The translations under genes and the position numbers were made by a program. Positions 23,925 to 35,539 of a stretch of DNA of 64,000 nt are shown here, piece after piece (within the stretch, counting starts at the first letter, position 1; every line of letters begins with the position of its first letter). This DNA is from Lucinisca nassula (taxonomy: Eukaryota > Mollusca > Bivalvia > Lucinida > Lucinidae): NCBI GenBank assembly GCA_963580285.1, contig OY757013.1, positions 150,303,564-150,367,563 of the forward strand, in the 5' to 3' direction. The notes below the pieces were generated by a model that was given only the letters and a program-made list of their open reading frames with translations, was not told where the DNA came from and ran no database searches.

Positions 23925-24245
23925 CATAGAAATGTTCTTTTAACAATGTTGTATCTGCCATATGATTGTAGACCTATTGGTTGCCATAGATGAGCAGTTG
24001 TCAATTGTCGTCTGTTGTCTTGCAACGGAAGTTGTCAATTGTTGTCTGTTGTCTTGCAATAACACATTCAAACAACGTAAGACCTCTGAAGACACTAGGC
24101 TTATTGGTGCAAAATTTTATCTGCAGTTCCTTTGGCGCAGGGCTTTCATGGTTTATTAAAATGCATAAATAAAAAAAAATAGAAAAAACTTGGCAGTGCC
24201 TCCCTGAGGTCTGGTGAGCATAGGGGCCCATGGGCCTCTTGTTTT
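23925..24245. repeat. Piece of the 330-bp array family with right end
   Basis: Holds the CTGCCATATGATTGTAG section and ends GAGGTCTGGTGAGC, the inverse of the left end at 15247. Confidence 0.55.
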
Positions 24246-24489
24246 TGGTGCTGTTTAACCCATTTAATACCAGAAACCCCCAAACGGGTACCCTGGCAAA
24301 CAGTGCAGGCCCAGATCAGACGCCGCACGCCGCAGATTGCGGCGTCTGATCAGGGCCTCCACTGTTTGCCAAAAAGTTCAGTCATTTTCCAAATCAATTG
24401 TGATGAAAACACAATATGACACCCCTAAAGTTTGAAACATATAAAATGTTTGACCCCTTGAACCCCACTTTTATGTAATAAAAACTGGG

Positions 24490-25395
24490 GTTAGGAGGCC
24501 TTCATGCGGATTGAACAAATTATTTGTCTGAATCGCGACGGAAGTAAGGGCGAGAACTGTGGCCACGTCAAATATATTCTAGAAAGATTATTGCTTTGTA
24601 AGCAAGGGATACGCCGCAGAACTGGAAAAATATGGATTGTACATGTTTTCTAGAACAGACTAGCTAGTTTCGGCCAATTAGGCCTCATAAGTGACCCTCA
24701 AATATTTTAAAATTCAACAATGGAATCAATGATCCTAAAGGACAAGAAAATATAAACTACACTATGATGTAGGGCAGGGTGCCTTTTTCCGGCCGCAACA
24801 CATTCCCAGACACCAGCTGCAGCGACGTCAAATATATTCTAGAAAGGGTTATCCTTTGGAATCAAGGAATACACCACAGAACTGGAAATTATGGATTGTA
24901 CATGTTTTCTTGGCCAGACTAGCAAGTTTCGGCCAGTTAAGCCTCATCAGTGACCCCCAAATATTTTAAAATTCCACAATGGAATCAATGATCCAAAAGA
25001 CAAATAAAATATAAACAACACTATGATGTACACTTTTTACGGCCGCCACACATCCCCAGACACCAGCTGTAGTGACGTTAAATATATTCTAGATCGGGTT
25101 ATCCTTTGGAAGCAAGGAGTACACAACAGAACTGGAAATTTGGATTGTACATTTTTCCTGGAGCAGACTAGCTTGTTTCGGCCAATTAGGCCTCATCCGT
25201 GACCCTCAGATATTTTAAAATTCAATTCCACAATGGAAGCAATGATCCCAAAGGACAAGAAAATATAAATTACACTATAATGTAGGGCAGGGAGACTTTG
25301 TACGGCCGCCACACATTCCCAGACACCAGCTGTAGTGATGTTAAATATATTCTAGAAAGGGTTATCCTTTGGACGCAAGGAATACACCACAGAAC
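24490..25395 (+). repeat. Tandem array, three and a bit units of about 260 bp
   Basis: After an 80-bp retroelement R scrap, the motif AAATATATTCTAGA recurs at about 24568, 24829, 25079 and 25342. Each unit has TTTCGGCCA and ACGGCCGC-ACACATTCCC and is about 250-263 bp long. Confidence 0.72.
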
Positions 25396-25690
25396 AGATT
25401 TCAGCCCCAAGTGGAATTCGTTTCACTGACTGTTCCAAGGCGGTTCTTCTGTCGCGGTTTATTTTTATTATGGTTTGCCTTTGCATGTTTGTATCGCTTA
25501 TAGTATTTTGGTTTGGATAGCCAATTGGCCATTTTTTGGAAAGTATCTTTCCATTTGGATTTCCGCTATTGATGTTTCCATTAAGGTCTTTTGTTGCATG
25601 TTTGTGCTTCTTTCCCTTTGGTGTCTCTGGTGGGAGCTGTGGGTTTATTGTTTCGATTCCTGATCATTGCCTTCACTTCTATTTTACCTG
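25395..25690 (+). repeat. Retroelement family R, 3' end copy
   Basis: Runs from CAGCCCCAAGTGGAATTCG to TTGCCTTCACTTCTATTTTA, the common 3' end of the family. Confidence 0.7.
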
Positions 25691-25694
25691 GCGT

Positions 25695-25930
25695 AAACCT
25701 TATTTTTCTCATTTCTGCTCAAAAATAAAGATTGTGGGTACTTGATAAAACCGCCTCGATGAGACGGTTCTAACGAGTACCCGCAATCTATATTTGGAGC
25801 AGAAATAACAAAATTCGCAATCTATATTTGGAGCAGAAATAAGAAAACTATCACAATTCTTTTCATCTTAAAATTTTCTTTTATTCGGCGTTAAAGTTTA
25901 TAATGTATTTGTTGTATAGACGTGTTTTCG
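25695..25930. repeat. Palindromic MITE copy
   Basis: Has the AACCGCCTCGATGAGACGGTT hairpin core (positions 25750-25770), GAGCAGAAATAA flanks (the right arm partly duplicated) and ends near TAGACGTGTTTTCG. Confidence 0.62.
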
Positions 25931-26705
25931 TAATGATTTATTTTATGTTTGGTGCTGTTCAGTTTAAAATCTTTTCATTTTAAAACCTATGTGTATCCAA
26001 ATGATTTAGTTCAACGCAGATAACTGAGTTGCAATCTGTTTTTGAAAGAGTTCCTTATTCGGCTTATCGCCTGTTGTTACTTGTTAAGATGTTGGTCCGT
26101 CTTTCTCGACTAAATAGTATGGACATCGGCGACAGATGACGGCAATGGTTGGGCCTCGTAAAACAAGTTTACCAATAACGGTAATTATAACTGGACGTCC
26201 AAAGGCGGCACTTTCGCTGCGGCTTTATTTGTTTTATGTTATGTGCAGTCCAATTTTTCATTTTTTTTTCGTCTTAACACTTCATAATGTCCAAGTTATG
26301 CAGCTCATTAAAGGTAGCTGAGTCGCATCTGTTTGGGAAAGATCTGCTAACGTGGCTTGTCGTCTGTGATAGTTTTGTTTGTCAGATGTGTTCTTCCCCT
26401 TTGATGTTTGGGATAGGGTATGGGCTCTGATGGGATCGGTTCCTGAAGTACCTTTACTCATTGTATTTGAAACCATGGCTGACTGTTTGCCAAGTAGTAC
26501 GCGTTACGTTATCGGGAGTTCACATGGGTGTTTAAACCTCGTTCAATTACCGATTAGTATAATGGCATTTAGGTTGTTAGTCTTTCATGTTTTTAAACAG
26601 TTTATAGCTTGTATTCAAACTGTATAAGTTTTTTTTGTATTTGTTTCTTTAACATTTATTTACACTTTACCGCCGCTTGTGGGAAAGTGGGTAATGCCGA
26701 CTTTC
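25930..26705. other. Mostly unique DNA, no gene seen
   Basis: No exon with compatible splice borders. Weak similarity to the GTCCAAA-GCGG-ACTTTCG-TGCGG segment near 15.2 kb. Overlapping open frames on both strands have no recognised domain. Confidence 0.35.
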
Positions 26706-26707
26706 CG

Positions 26708-27800
26708 ATTTAATTTCAAAATGGGCTTGTTTCTTGCAAAATTTATGATAAACGCGATGATTTTAATTTTGAGATAGAAAATTTCCTTTTTTGGATGGTG
26801 ATGTTCCTCGTGCGCCATCCTGTGACGTTTATGTTTCGCAAGTAATTCGATTAGCCAGAGTGTGTAGTCATGTAACTGACTTCAACACTCGCAATAAATT
26901 GTTAACGCCTTAACTTCTTTATCAGGGTTATCGGTACCATAAACTACGCAAAGCCTTTTCAAAATTTTATAGACGTCATTTTGATTTAATTTCAAAATTT
27001 AATATTGGACTTAAATCTCTTCTGCAACAAGGTCTATCGGAACCCGAATTTTATGGTGACTTCGTATATAAATTCAGAAAAAGTTATAACTGCAATGACT
27101 CGAGCACCCAATTTCGTAAAATCATTCTTCGATATAAAGTTAATCCAATCACGGTTGACAACTTTGCTTCCTTCTTTATATTGCACGCCGGTGGGTCATG
27201 CCTCAGATTCTGTGACGGGTCCAACGTAAAGGCTTATGTTGGTTGCTACCTGAGGCTCTGTCTCTTGTCGGGCCCATTGGAGTCTAACTGTTGGTTTTCT
27301 TTTGCTCCAGCCTTTCAGTTGTTTCCTGCTGTCGAGTCCTCACCGTTGTTTCATCTCTGTGGTTGTTTGATTTTTGTGTTCACGGAGATGTGGCACTCAT
27401 GAGTTAGGAGGCCTTCATGCGGACTGAACAAATAATTTGTCTTAATCGCGACGGAAGTAAGGGCGAGGAGGATTGTGGCCACGTAAAATCGAATTAAGCC
27501 CCCCCCCCCCACCCACCCCCACCAGTGGAATTCGTTTCCGCTGACCGTTCCAAGGCATTTCTTCTGTCGTGGTTTACTTCTGTTATGGTTTGTCTTTGGG
27601 TGTTTGCGTCGCTTATATTATTTTATTTTGGATAGCCTATTGGCCAGTTTGTGGGAAAGTAACTGTCCTTTTGGCTTTCCGCTGTTGGTGTTTCCGTTGG
27701 GGTCTGTTGCTTCCTATCCGTGTTTTTTTTCCCTTTGGTGTCTCTGATGGGAGATTTGGGTTAATTGTTCTATTCCTGATCATCGCCTCCACTTCTATTT
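26708..27800 (+). pseudogene. Retroelement family R, longest copy (ORF remnant plus 3' region)
   Basis: The longest copy of the family. From about 26735 it reads, in changing frames, a peptide including YDKRDDFNFEIENF, then a short proline-containing loop, then the LRKAFSKFYRRHFDLISKF and GLSEPEFYGDF sections, ending near 27230; the 3' region follows to 27799. The motifs suit the C-terminal part of a reverse transcriptase ORF. Several frame changes make it a pseudogene. Confidence 0.68.
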
Positions 27801-27859
27801 TACTCAAAACAACCCGAGTCCGCTATTTTCGTTTATTTTGGTGTATTCTTTCTAATTAT

Positions 27860-28220
27860 TCAGAACTTATTTATATCTCTTATGCAACAAGGTCTTTTGG
27901 AGCCCGAATTTTATAGTGACTTAGTATATAAATTGAGAAAAAAAATATATACTTACAATGATTTCAGAACCAAATTTCGTGAAATCATTTTTCGATATAA
28001 AAAGGGGGATATAAAATAAATGCTATAGGACAGATCGCATGCATGGTAGTTAACCCAATTACGTTTGATAACTTTGCTTCCCCCTTTAATTGCTCACCGG
28101 TTGGTCAGGCCTCAGATTCTATGACTGTTCAAGCGTAAAGGCTTACTTATGTTACGCTTGTTGGTACCTGATGCTCTGTCTGTTATCTTATGCTCCAGCA
28201 CTTCAGTGGTTTCTTCCAAA
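27860..28220 (+). pseudogene. Retroelement family R copy, 5' portion
   Basis: Holds the end of the ORF remnant (with ATTTCGTGAAATCATTTTTC) and the start of the 3' region. Interrupted by 28222-28645 and continued from 28645. Confidence 0.65.
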
Positions 28221-28221
28221 C

Positions 28222-28645
28222 TAGTAACAAAAGGCCACCCAGGAAAGGCCACAGTTTAAGAACGCAGCCCTCTCAAGTCACCTATAAGAGTGACACGGAG
28301 GCACACACAAACAAATCAGACGAAACATGAACTAACGTCACAAAGCCAATTAACAAATTAAAAGCTGCAAAAGAACGACCGCCTTTGGGCGGTCAGAAGT
28401 AAAACTACTGAGAGGGGGCTTCAACTCCACAGTTTATGAAATTTCAACACTTTCCTTCAGTTCAAATACAGTATCAAACAAAATTACAATAACAAACTGA
28501 TCCGCATGGGGGCTTTCTGGCTCAACAGTGAGTTATGATAAAAGACGTGGTAAAATGGTTATGTATAGATCGATATTATCATGATTCAGGGTTGCGGACC
28601 TAACAACAATCCGACGTCAGAGCAGAAGAAAACAGCCTGTTAGAT
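28222..28645 (-). repeat. Diverged retroelement 3' region inserted in a family R copy
   Basis: About 420 bp with GGTCAGAAGTAAAACTACTG and AACGACCGCCTTTGGGCGG. A short related piece lies near 9655-9740 in the opposite orientation. It separates two halves of a family R copy. Confidence 0.5.
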
Positions 28646-29090
28646 CACGGAGGGTCATCACCATTGTTTCACCCCCGTGGTTGTTTGATTTTGGAGTTCT
28701 TGAAGGTGTTGCACTTTTGAGTAAGGAAGCCTTCATGCGGACTTAACAAATTAGTTGTCTAAATCGCGACACAAGTAATGCAAGGATTGCGGTCGTGTAA
28801 AATCGCCTCACGCCCCAAGTGAAATTCTTTTCACTGACAGTTCCAAGGCGGTTATTCTGTCGCGGTTTATTTTGTTTTGGTCTTTGAGTGTGTGTATCGC
28901 TTATATCCTTTCGTTCCGGATAGCAGATTGACAATGTTGTGGGAAATAATTGTCGTTTCGACTTTCCGCTACTGATGTTTCCATTAGGGTCAAGTTATTC
29001 CATTTTTGTGTGTCTTTGCCTTTGGTGTCTCTGATGGGAGGTGTGGGTTAATTGTATCGATTCTTGATCATTGCCTTCACTTCTACTTTT
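28645..29090 (+). repeat. Retroelement family R copy, 3' portion
   Basis: Continuation of the copy begun at 27860, running to the CCTTCACTTCTACTTTT end. Confidence 0.65.
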
Positions 29091-29342
29091 TTATTTCAGT
29101 TTTGTACATGAACGGCAGGTAGGGAGCGGGATCAGGGTATGGAGAAGGACGACTGTTTCTCCGGGACAGTTTTGCTATCTTACCTTGACTCCTCCTGCAT
29201 ATTTGTCTTTGTTATGGTATGTATTTCTAGTGTAGATTTTAGTTCGTTGATGACGACACTTTCAGTAATGGGATAATCAATGTATTTGTGAATTTAGTTT
29301 AACATTTTATTATGTTTGCCAGATACTGAAATGATCCTTTAC

Positions 29343-29636
29343 CTTCAAACTGGTTCTCATTTTCTCGTCGACACAGTACACCAATAACAAAGTGCATATT
29401 TTGTCGCTCCAACTCCCGTCGAAACTTTTCTATAACAGTTTGTCCAGTTTTAATCAAGCTGTCGAGAAATAAACTGCAACGAAGTCTTCTGTTTCCAGAT
29501 GCAATGATATCTTCTATTTTCACATTGGTGTTTTCAAAACAAGATATGAAGATTTTCGGCTCAAGTTCATTCATCAAGAATGTATGGTTTCTTCGAATTT
29601 CTTTCGGTCCAATAGGATAGGACTGTCTCTTATTTA
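29343..29636 (-). CDS. CARD domain exon 3 of the multi-CARD gene
   Basis: A 294-nt exon, phase 1-1, with acceptor TTTTATCTTTTCCAG and donor TTTGAAG/GTAAAG, both strong. It encodes about 98 residues. The CARD runs from about residue 13 to 88: EIRRNHTFLMNELEPKIF for helix 1, KIEDIIASGNRRLRC for helices 2-3, SLFLDSLIKTGQTV for helix 4, and IEKFRRELERQNMHFVIGVL for helices 5-6. The Asn-Arg-Arg and Leu-Glu-Pro elements are typical of CARDs. The 823-nt intron separating it from CARD 2 consists mainly of a SINE piece and a retroelement piece. Confidence 0.8.
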
Positions 29637-29782
29637 CTGGAAAAGATAAAATAGGATTATATTACGGTCGAATAATTTTGCTGCGACGACTTTGCGAAAA
29701 TACTGTCCAATAAATATGTGCACGTGTTTTCTTTCCTTTATATTTAGGGGTGATATTGGAACGGCCTGTTCCTTCCACATTC

Positions 29783-29968
29783 TGTATTTTCTGTTTGTTT
29801 GATTTGAGGTTTAACGTCCCCGTCAACACTGTAAAGGTCATTTTGGAGACGTTGCTTCCAATTTTGTGTGACTTTTACCCGACATTGAGATGAAATGATA
29901 TCTAAAGCCCTGCCGCCCAATGAAACCAATAGGATTTATAAGCATGAACTCGCACCGCTTTGCCTAAG
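29783..29968 (-). repeat. SINE family A, copy 6 (truncated)
   Basis: The 3' half of the element in the CARD2-CARD3 intron, in the same orientation as the gene. Confidence 0.7.
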
Positions 29969-29969
29969 C

Positions 29970-30443
29970 AGGCTTAGGAGTCTAGCTGTTTTTTTTTTGT
30001 TTTTTTTTTTGCTCCAGCAATTCTGTTGTTGTATGCTGTCGAGTCCTCAACCTTGCTTCATCTCTGTAGTTTTTTATTTGTATGTTCTTGGAGATGTAAC
30101 ACCGATGAGTTAGGAAGCCTTCATGCGGACTAAACAAAATTAGTGTATACCGCGACAGAGCTAAGGGCGAGGATTATGGCCATGTAAAATTGATTTAAGC
30201 CCCCCCCCCCGTGGAATTTTTTTCACTGGCGGTTCTTCTGTGTCGGTTTATTTATGTTGTTGTTTGTTACTTACTGTGTGTATCACTTGTGTCTTTTTAT
30301 TTTGGATGGCCATTTGGCCATTTTTGGGGAAAGTAACTGTCCTTATGGCCTTCCTTTGTTTAGGTTTCCATTATGGTCTTGTCGCTTCATGTTTGTGTTT
30401 CTTTCCCTTTGGTGTCTTTGATGGGTGGGGTAAGTTAATTGTA
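29970..30443 (+). repeat. Retroelement family R copy abutting the CARD 2 exon
   Basis: 3' region of the subfamily also at 38300-38850 (shared TGTGTATCACTTGTGTCTTT and GGCCTTCCTTTGTTTAGG). It ends at GGGTAAGTTAATTGTA, only about 17 bp from the CARD 2 donor, so it inserted or was cut at the edge of the exon. Confidence 0.68.
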
Positions 30444-30459
30444 TGTCCAAAAGTATTAC

Positions 30460-30789
30460 CTATATCTGATGTGTTTGTCCAGTTCTCAATATTATCTTCT
30501 GACATCTGATCCGCGATTAATTTCTCTATCAAATCTTGCTGACCAAACTCTTTTAAGTGATGCTCAAAAAAGCAGATACATTCCTTTGGAAGTTTAAGTA
30601 AATGTCTCAAAAACATTGCCGTAGAAGACTCTGAATCTCTGATGGAGACAAATTTCTGCTTCTGTTTGTGGTCTAGAAGGTTAGAATCGAGAAATTTGCC
30701 TATCAGGCATTTGGTGTTTGATAGCTTCTGTTCGAGATATGTGAACCATTTAACTATAACTTCCTTTGATAGCTTGCAGGAACATGTTC
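30460..30789 (-). CDS. CARD domain exon 2 of the multi-CARD gene
   Basis: A 330-nt exon, phase 1-1. The acceptor is TTTTCTATTTAAG and the donor GATATAG/GTAATAC. It encodes about 110 residues. A CARD spans about residues 10-90: WFTYLEQKLSN and CLIGKFLDSNLL for helix 1, HKQKQKFVSI for helices 2-3, SSTAMFLRHLLKLPK for helix 4, and CICFFEHHLKEFGQQDLIEKL for helices 5-6. It is the most divergent of the four: it lacks the Leu-Glu-Pro and Arg-Arg signatures, so family assignment rests on the helix pattern. Its donor lies about 17 bp from the end of a retroelement fragment (29970-30443). Confidence 0.72.
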
Positions 30790-30799
30790 CTTAAATAGA

Positions 30800-32210
30800 A
30801 AAAGACATTATATTTGTATTGCGAGTGGTTTATGAAAATTTGAAAGAACTTTTCCTTAGACGAAATGTCTCAAACACTATTATATTTTCGGTGAATGCAT
30901 TTTTTCCGCTAAATAAGTCGCTTGTACTGCTGAAACAGAATCACCTGTAAATCCACCGTAAAATGATCTACTTTGTTTTCAGTCAGTTTGTACATTTGTA
31001 GAGCAGACACTGCCTGAAATAATTTGATTGGTTGATAGTCAGAAATTGGTTTGGTAAATAACATTTACTCGGCATAACGGGATTAAACAAACCATCATAT
31101 TCTGAGGGCGGAGGTACACGCTAAGATATTCTTTATCTGTACAAGCATGCCAAACGATGTAGCAAAACGGTGTAACAAATCCGTGGAATGTTGTACGTAC
31201 GTGTGCGACAAATAGGGTGCTATATCAGCACTAGAAACGAATTGTTGGGCAAACGGCCTCGGGCAAAGAAGATCATATCACGAAGGCGGAGTTCGGGTTA
31301 AATCCATCTAACTTCCACTGGCCGACGGAGAATGAGATTTATATCTACTAACAACAGACCGAGAAACCGTTCCTTATGCAACAATTCACGTCTACAACTG
31401 ATCTTAGTTTCCTAATTGCAACACTTGAAAACGAAGAATCTTACCCGAGGCTTAATGTCCTACCGAGTCTCTCAACATTTGTCTTTGCGTGCGAATACAA
31501 TTAGCGTTGGGTACAGTGACTAGTTGTAAGACAGAATATGGATATGGATACGGTGTGCTATGCAAAATTTGTTTAGATTTTTTAGACTGATCTTACTTTT
31601 GAAAACCATTTGGCACAGAGATGATTCATATCGGATTATTATAATGCGAAACACATAAGAGGTAACTTTACAGTGTGCTCACACCGTCTTTCATATCGTG
31701 ATCAGTGAAAGCGAATAGAGAGTGGATTGCTTAACCCATTTTGTACCAGTAACCCTAAGCGGATACCCTGGCAAACAGTGTTTGCAGAAAGTTCAGCTAT
31801 TTTATGAATAAAGTTTAAAGATAACAACCTGTTACCCCTTAATTTCGAAATGGACTCTTACCATACGTTCAATTTGGTACAAAAACGGTAAATTTTAATT
31901 CACAAAAACGAATACCGAAAACAACAGCCTTTAATCGTGAATTTTTCTTCTCTTCTGATCTAATTTGATTGAGAGAAGAAATTTGTCAATAATTTTTAGC
32001 GCGGACATCGGCAGCTCAACGTCATCAAACTTTTTTTCAGTAATTAGTAATGTATTGTATGGGTCAGCTTTCAGTTTTTGAAACATCACAATTAACAATG
32101 TCTATAGTTTAAAAATGCATAAGGCAGCAAACTGAAACTAGGAAATTTTAGAATAAGGCAACCTAGGTTCATATTTCAAACAAATCTCCTGTCGCATGAT
32201 CAAGCACCTC
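30800..32210. other. Unique intronic DNA upstream of CARD 2
   Basis: The longest stretch of single-copy DNA between supported exons. No further exon with the right phase was found. A donor-like CTCGG/GTAAGA near 31444 (minus) has no open upstream segment. Confidence 0.4.
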
Positions 32211-32214
32211 TTAT

Positions 32215-32725
32215 TTCCCTGGAGACTCGGGTGAGCTTTTTGGTGACTTCAATTCAGTGAAGTACCTGGAGATTCAGGACAGTATCCTGGAGATTCCCTT
32301 CAGGTGAGTTCCCTTGTGACTTCGTATCAGGTGAGTTCCAAGCTCATAATGTTTCATATGAGTTCCCCGGGGTGACTCCGCCTCATTTGAGAACCATTGA
32401 GGCTTCTCCTCAGGTGCGTTCCCTCAACACTAAATTCAGATGAGTAACCTGGAGATTCGCCTCAGGTAAGTTCCCTACAAATCATGCCCGGGGCGACTTG
32501 GCCTCAGGTGAGTACCTGGAGGCTTCATCGCAAGAGAGTTCTCTTGATACTTCACCTTATGAGGGTTTCTTGGAGACTTCTCTCAACTGAGTTTCTTGGT
32601 GACCTCGCATCAGGTAAGTTGCCTGAGACTTCGCCTCAGGTGAGGTGACATACGACTTACCCACAGGTGAGTTCTCTTGAGACCTCGCCATAGGTGAGTT
32701 CTCTGGAGACTTCGCCCAAGTGGAA
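32215..32725 (-). repeat. 27-bp minisatellite, in frame with the linker exon
   Basis: About 15-18 diverged units of 27 bp. On the plus strand each reads like GAGACTTCGCCTCAGGTGAG; on the minus strand a unit encodes GEVSRELTY-like nonapeptides. The first two minus-strand units are open and continuous with the linker exon; later units carry stops and indels. Confidence 0.72.
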
Positions 32726-32730
32726 TTTAC

Positions 32731-32856
32731 TGGGCGTCGATATAATACTGTGTGAAGACACGGAATGTTGAGTCGCACTTTTCGGTTGGCGTGGCTCCAT
32801 ATTGGAAAACATATCGAGCATTTTCTTAAATTGAGTTAAGTGAAAACCAGAGTACC
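32731..32856 (-). CDS. Ser-rich linker exon of the multi-CARD gene
   Basis: The acceptor TGATGTTTTGTACAG opens a minus-strand frame in phase 1, matching the preceding exon. About 42 residues follow: FHLTQFKKMLDMFSNMEP, then a Ser-rich stretch with SVSSHSIISTP. The 3' border is uncertain. Donor CCCA/GTAAAT (used for these coordinates) leaves phase 1 and fits the next CARD exon. A stronger donor GTGG/GTAAGT at 32661 would add two in-frame copies of a 9-residue repeat (GEVSRELTY and GEVSRELTC) but leaves phase 2. The exon runs directly into the 27-bp minisatellite. It is a plausible flexible linker and no domain is recognised. Confidence 0.45.
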
Positions 32857-33289
32857 CTGTACAAAACATCACTGAAGGTCAGGTTATCATTTTCAGTACC
32901 CCTCTTTTTGCCCACCTATGAAGATTAACCATTTCAATGCGCATGGTCAATTATGGGCTGGTCGAACTTATTTGGACATGTGAGTAGTTTTCTGACTGAG
33001 TTTTCTGAATTAAAGGTTTTCGAGCGTCCAGTATGTCTACATGGGACTTCTTCAACTTGTATACCACTCTACTGCATAATTTGGTAAAAGATAATGTGAT
33101 TTATTTAATACAACGGACGTTTACTCGTGAGGGATCACAATAAAAGTTTTTGGTGCCCTTACATACCTTATGGATAATATTCTTATCAGATTTGGAAATT
33201 AAATCAATAGACAAATTGTGTGCATTCCAATGGCAACTAACTGTGTGTCTCTTGTTGCAGATCTGCTTTAACTCGTCTGGGCATAAAAT

Positions 33290-34930
33290 GCTCATGGTGA
33301 GGTATTGTGATCAGTGAATACACTTCGTGTTTCTTCCGTCGTGCGTCGTCCGTCATCAACAATTTCCTATAAAAGACTACTCTTCCCAAACCATTGGGTC
33401 AATATCATTTTAACTTCATAAGAATGTTGCCTAGGTGCCCCCCTAGCAAAATATCTAAAAACGATCCTCTTCGATGAATAAGATGGCCGCCACTGCTAAA
33501 AATAGAAAAAAATATTTAAACGACTACTCTTCTAAAATAGAAGTGGCGGCAATGATCAGGAATCGATACAATTAACCCATAGCTCCCACTAGAGACACCA
33601 AAGGGAAAGAAACACAAACATAAAGCAACAGACCCGAACGGAAACACCAATAGCAGAAAGCCAGAATGACAATCACTTTACCACAAAATGACCAATAGGC
33701 TATCCAAAATAAATTAATATCAGCGACGCAAACACCCAAAGACAAACCATAACAAATAAACCGCGACAGAAGAATCCCCTTGGAACGCCCCTAGTCAATT
33801 TCATTCAAACGTCATTAGAATGTTGCTCAGGTGACCCTCTACCAAAATAGTTACAACGCTTCGCTCCGAAGAACAAGATGGCCACCAGAGCTGAAAACAG
33901 AAACACTGGAACAATTCATTAAACCTCCTAATCCTTTGGGCCAATTTTGCTTTAACTTCACAGTTATGTTGCCTAGGTGGCTCTCTACAAAAACAGCTAA
34001 AATCGTTCAGTTCCTCTGAACAAGATATTTGTCACAGCTGAAAGCAGAAAAATCTTTAAACCACTACACTTCCCATACCCCTAGGTCAATTTCATTCAAA
34101 CTTCAGGAATGTTGCTTAGATGTATCTCTACCAAAAAGCTAAACATTTATTTGCTCCAATTTTCAAGATGGCCGTCAGAGCTAAAAATAGAAAAACGTCA
34201 ACAATTTGCTTAAAGGTCCTCCTCTACCCTTGGGCTAATTTCACTTAAACTTCATAGGAATGTTGCCTATGTGGCTCTCTACCACAATAGCTAAACCGTT
34301 TCAGTTCCGATGAACAAGAGGGCCACCAGAGCTCAAAAATTGAAAAATGTTTAAACGACTACTTCTCCCAGACCACAGGGCCAATTACAGTCATAGGAAT
34401 TTTGCTCATTTGACTCTCTACCAAAATAGCTAAAACCATTCGGCACCGATGAACGAAGTGACCAAAAAAAATCTTTAAATGTGTACTCCTCCTATACCCC
34501 AGGGCCAATTTCATTCACTCTTGATAGAAATGTTGCTTACGAGACCCTCTACCAAAACAGCTAAAATCGTACTTCTCCCAATAACAAGATGGTCACCAGA
34601 GCTAAAAATAGAACAAAAACGTAAATTTACTTTCAACGCTAAACTTTCCGAAACCTTTGGGTCAATTTGACCTAAACTTCATAAGAATATTTTCTAGCTT
34701 GTAACTTAAATTGTTCCGCTCCGATGAATAAGATGGCCACTACAGCTAAACATAGAAAAATCTTTTAACGACTACTCCTCCTATACCCCTAGGCCAATTT
34801 CATTTTAACTTTATAGAAATGTTGCTTAGGTGCCCATTTGCCAAATTACTAAAATTGTTAGGCTTCCATGAACAAGGTGGCCACCAGAGCTCAATACAGA
34901 GGTCTAATCCGTTCAGTCTTTCAAAAGTGA
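33290..34930 (+). repeat. Tandem array, about nine units of 145 bp
   Basis: Units carry GAACAAGATGGCCACCAGAG, ATGTTGCCTAGGTG and CTACTCCTCCTATACCCC. The left end has TGTGATCA and TCCGTCGTGCGTCGTCCGTC. A retroelement R copy (33535-33785) is inserted. Confidence 0.7.
33535..33785 (-). repeat. Retroelement family R copy
   Basis: Last 250 bp of the family, in reverse, inside the 145-bp array. Confidence 0.65.
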
Positions 34931-34984
34931 TTGAAAGTTCAGAGGCAAATTGTTGGTTTAGTTTGTTTCAGCACTTCAGTTTTC

Positions 34985-35110
34985 ACATGCTCTGGTGCAG
35001 TGGAAAAGCGTCGGGATTGAGATCGAGAGTTAGCCGTTTCGATCCCCGCAAGCACCAAGTGTTCTTGCCTTACGCAAGAGACTTTATCCACATTGTTTAG
35101 AACTGGTTTC
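34985..35110 (+). repeat. Degenerate tRNA-derived SINE fragment
   Basis: Holds TCTGGTGCAGTGGAAAAGCG and a B-box-like TTTCGATCCCCG at tRNA-like spacing. Too damaged to be a tRNA gene. Confidence 0.45.
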
Positions 35111-35221
35111 TACCCATGAGGAGGGTCACATAGAAGTTTAGTACTAGTTAACTAAAAGTGTTACCCTCTATAAAAAGGTCGATTATAATTATTATTCTGT
35201 CGGGTTCCAAATGTTATTAAT

Positions 35222-35500
35222 CTCAGTATTCGTTTGTGTTTTATGTTCTCGGACTGAACAAACTATTTGACTTAAACACGATAGAACCAGAGGCAAGGAA
35301 CGTGGCCAGATAAAATCGATTTATGCTCCTAGTATTTTGACAGAACATTCAAAGGCGGTGCTTCTGTTGTGGTTTATTATTTACTTTAATGTCTTTGTAT
35401 GTGGTGTTTTCATGTAGGTGAAGTTGTTCTATGCTGGCGATATATGATAGGTAATTATATCGTTTCCTGATCACTGCCTACACTTCTTTTTTATAGAATA
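35222..35500 (+). repeat. Diverged retroelement family R copy
   Basis: Shares GGACTGAACAAACTATTTGA and the TTCCTGATCACTGCCTACAC end. It ends about 40 bp before the donor of the 35540-35777 exon. Confidence 0.55.
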
Positions 35501-35539
35501 TGCACTGGCGCAGGAATGGCCATATAGTAATCTACTTAC

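Noticed and set aside
35027..35047. Possible tRNA B box
   Set aside because: No stable cloverleaf is visible; the rest is too degenerate.
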